A stretch of DNA of 64,000 nt from Onthophagus taurus (lineage: Eukaryota > Arthropoda > Insecta > Coleoptera > Scarabaeidae): the NCBI RefSeq assembly GCF_036711975.1, contig NC_091971.1, positions 12,159,501 to 12,223,500 on the forward strand. Reading direction: 5' to 3'. The notes under the pieces were generated by a model that worked only from the letters and a program-made list of their open reading frames with translations, did no database searches and was not told where the DNA came from. Below, piece by piece: positions 61,040 through 64,000 of this stretch. Position 1 is the first letter of the stretch, and each line of letters begins with the position of its first letter. The position numbers and the translations under genes are program-made.

Positions 61040-63130
61040 AAGAACTAAAAATCATAACAACCATGTTTGTGGGGAATAAGAAATTATTTATGGCACATTG
61101 AATACTTATAAAATCAGCGTTAAAATGTTCTTTGTTTCATCTTTAAATCTTAATTCGTTTTTGAGAAACAACTTTTTAAATTCTATTCGTTAAATCGGCA
61201 ATTCAACCATGCAGAGTTGAGTTTAAAAAATCATAACAACCATGTTTGTGGGAAATAAGAAATTATTTATGGCACATTGAATACTCATAAAATTAGCTTT
61301 AAAATGTTCTTTGTTTCATCTTTATATCTCAATTCGTTTTTGAGATATAGCTTTTTAAATTCTACTCGTTAAATCGACAATTCAACCATGCAGAGTTGAG
61401 TTTAAAAAATCATAACAACCATGTTTGTGGGAAATAAGAAATTATTTGTGGAACATTTCATACTCATAACATTAGCTTTAAAATGTTCTTTATTTCATCA
61501 ATATATCTCAATTCTTTCTTGAGATACAACCTTTTAAATTTTATTTGTAAAATCGACAATAATACAACATGCCGATTTGGGTTTAAAAAATTATAACAAC
61601 CATATTTGTAGGAAATAAGAAATTATTTATGGCACATTGAATACTCATAAAATTAGCTTTAAAATGTTTTTTGTTTCATCTTTATATCTCAATTCGTTCT
61701 TGAGATACAACTTTTTAAATTCTATTCGTTAAATCTACAATAATCAAACATGCAGAGTTGGGTCTAAAAAATCATAACAACCATGTTTATGGGAACAAAG
61801 AAATTATTTATGGCACATCGAATACTCATAAAATTAGCTGTAAAATGTTCTTTGTTTCATCTTTATATCCCAATTCGTTCTTGAGATACAACTTTTTAAA
61901 TTCTTTTCGTCAAATCTATAATAATCAAACATGCAGAGTTGGGTTTAAAAAATCATAACAACCATGTTTATGGGAACAAAGAAATTATTTATGGCACAAT
62001 GAATACTCATAAAATTAGCTTTAAAATGCTCTTTGTTTCATCTTTATATCTTAATTCGTTTTTGAGATACAACTTTTTAAATTCTATTCGTCAAATCGAC
62101 AATTCAACCATGCAGAGTTGGGTTTAAAATATCATAACAACCATGTTTATGGGAACAAAGAAATTATTTATGGCACACTGAATACTCATAAAATTAGCTT
62201 TAAAATGTTTTTTGTTTCATCTTTATATCTCAATTCGTGGTTGAGATACAACTTTTTAAATTCTTTTCGTCAAATCTATAATAATCAAACATGCAGAGTT
62301 GGGTTTAAAAAATCATAACAACCATGTTTGTGGGAAATAAGAAATTATTTATAGCACATTGCATACTCATAAAATTAGCTTTAAAATGTTCTTTCTTTCA
62401 TCTTTATATCTCAATTCATTCTTGAGATACAACTGTATAAATTTTAATCGTCAAATCTACAATAATCAAATATGCAGAGTTGGGTTTAGAAAATCATAAT
62501 AACTTTGTTGTTGGGAAATAAAAAATTATTTATGGCACACTGAATACTCATAAAATTAGCTTTAAAATGTTTTTTGTTTCATCTTTATATCTCAATTCGT
62601 TCTTGATATATCACTTTTTAAATTCTATTCATCAAAGCGACAATTCAACCATGCAGAGTTGGGTTTAAAAAATCATAACAACCATGTTTATGGGAACAAA
62701 GAAATTATTTATGGCACAATGAATACTCATAAAATTAGCTTTAAAATGTTCTTTGTTTCATCTTTATATCTTAATTCGTTTTTGATATACAACTTTTTAA
62801 ATTCTACTCGTTAAATCTACAATAATCAACATGCAGAGTTGGGTTTAAAATTTCATAATAACTATGTTTATGGGAACAAAGAAATTATTTATGGCACAAT
62901 GAATAGTCATAAAATTAGCTTTAAAATGTTCTTTGTTTCATCTTTATATCTTAATTCGTTTTTGAGTTTTGTTTTTTGAATTCTACTCGTTAAATCTACA
63001 TAATCAACATGCAGAGTTGGGTTTAAAATTTCAAAAAATCATAACAACCATGTTGTTGGGAAATAAGAAATTATTTATGGCACATTGAATACTCATAAAA
63101 TTAACTGTAAAATGTTCTTTGTTTCATTTA
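61040..63130. repeat. 179-bp satellite array
   Basis: About 12 tandem copies with a period of about 179 bp (CATGCAGAG at 61208 and 61387), marked by AATCATAACAACCATGTTT, GAAATTATTTATGGCACA and TTTCATCTTTATATCTCAAT. Repeated short open frames of 60-66 codons (for example 61758, 61939, 62118) recur once per unit and are artefacts. Sequence differs from the other two satellites. Confidence 0.95.
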
Positions 63131-64000
63131 TCCGTATTAATCCGTTATATTGAGGTTTTACTGTATTTTGGTTTTATTTTATCTTAAAAAGACAGAAACA
63201 GTATCGATTAATAAAACGAAACCCACAATCTAAGACTATTGTCCAAATGTCAGATTTGTTGTGACATGGCAACACCTCCACTGTGATTTCAAGTTGATGT
63301 ATCGGTTCCTCTGGAGAAGGAACTCGTCGTTTTCGTCGTCTTTCTTGTCAACGTTTCTTACACCCGAAATGGAATTGCTGTGTTTTGAGCTCAAGTGGAA
63401 AATGATTGATGAGATAGATTCACTAAAAAGAATCTTATTAAAAATACCTTTTTTTAAAATTTTATTGGAAAATTCATTTTACTGTGTAAAAGTATCTCGG
63501 AATTAGAAGTTACCTTTTAAATTTTATGCAAAAATCGAATTGTATATTGTAATTGAACTGGAAAATGTTAAAACATTCGCCTATATTCAAAATACGTCAT
63601 ACTTAAACCTGCTGAAGTAATTAAGGTAGACTTTTCTTGGAAGGGAAATTTTATGGACAAAATGTGTGCTACTGGAGTGATGTTAGTCCATATCTATGTC
63701 AAAATCTGCCAGCTTATGCTTACAGAGGTCTTGGTTAAGGAACACTTTTGTCGGGTCGCTTTTGCTGCCTTCTATTTTCCATTAAAGAATTATATTAAAC
63801 AGTGCAGATTAAAATTCTGCTATAAAGCAGACATTTTAATTAACCTTGCTAAAACTTGATTCTGTTTTTATGATAGACTTATGAGTAATGACCTGGACGT
63901 ACTGAGTAATAAGCGAATCAAAGATAACCAATGCGTTTTGGCTTTTTCTCAATCAAAACATATGATGTGGCAATATGCAGAAACTATCTTGCTTGTCACT
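63131..64000. other. Unassigned DNA at the window end
   Basis: No gene or repeat is recognised. Open frames at 63261-63506 and 63653-63859 lack identifiable domains. Confidence 0.35.

Noticed and set aside
61758-62318. Three nearly identical 62-66-codon frames
   Set aside because: One per 179-bp satellite unit; repeat artefact.

Overview
The window is insect nuclear DNA, most likely from a beetle. It is AT-rich, its genes have short GT-AG introns, and transposable elements and satellites are dense. The species call is an inference; nothing here fixes it. There are four intact protein-coding genes and one pseudogene. All junctions below were traced by reading frame, without transcript data.

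Layout. (1) 408-6665 (minus): a small cysteine-rich, single-pass receptor that I identify as the TNF receptor grindelwald; its last intron holds a Harbinger-like MITE and a 21-bp minisatellite. (2) 7.2-11.8 kb: degenerate LINE and mariner remains and a 1.2-kb foldback element. (3) 12846-36007 (minus): a secreted three-domain fasciclin (FAS1) protein resembling midline fasciclin/TGFBI. Four coding exons cluster at 12.8-14.7 kb. A signal-peptide exon at 36 kb joins them in phase across a 21-kb intron full of LINEs, MITEs and two satellite families, and an Inr plus DPE core promoter sits just upstream of it. (4) 36-43 kb: repeats and a jockey/CR1-like LINE. (5) 43853-44785 (plus): spermidine synthase, two exons. 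(6) 48856-54468 (minus): an apparently intact cytochrome P450 of CYP4-clan type, with a 4-kb intron containing an inverted-repeat element that encloses a satellite array. (7) 59512-60638 (minus): a tandem P450 pseudogene that has lost its I-helix and heme-binding segment. (8) 61-63.1 kb: a 179-bp satellite.

The most unusual content is repetitive. A dimeric satellite of about 352-362 bp occurs in four separate arrays (20, 45, 51 and 57 kb). Two of these lie next to hAT transposon sequence or share a junction, and one sits inside a nested inverted-repeat element. A 174-bp satellite (22-26.8 kb), a 179-bp satellite (61-63 kb) and the half-unit of the dimeric satellite (about 177-181 bp) have similar lengths but different sequences.

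The four genes have no evident shared pathway. They act in signalling (receptor), extracellular matrix or adhesion (FAS1), polyamine synthesis and oxidative metabolism.
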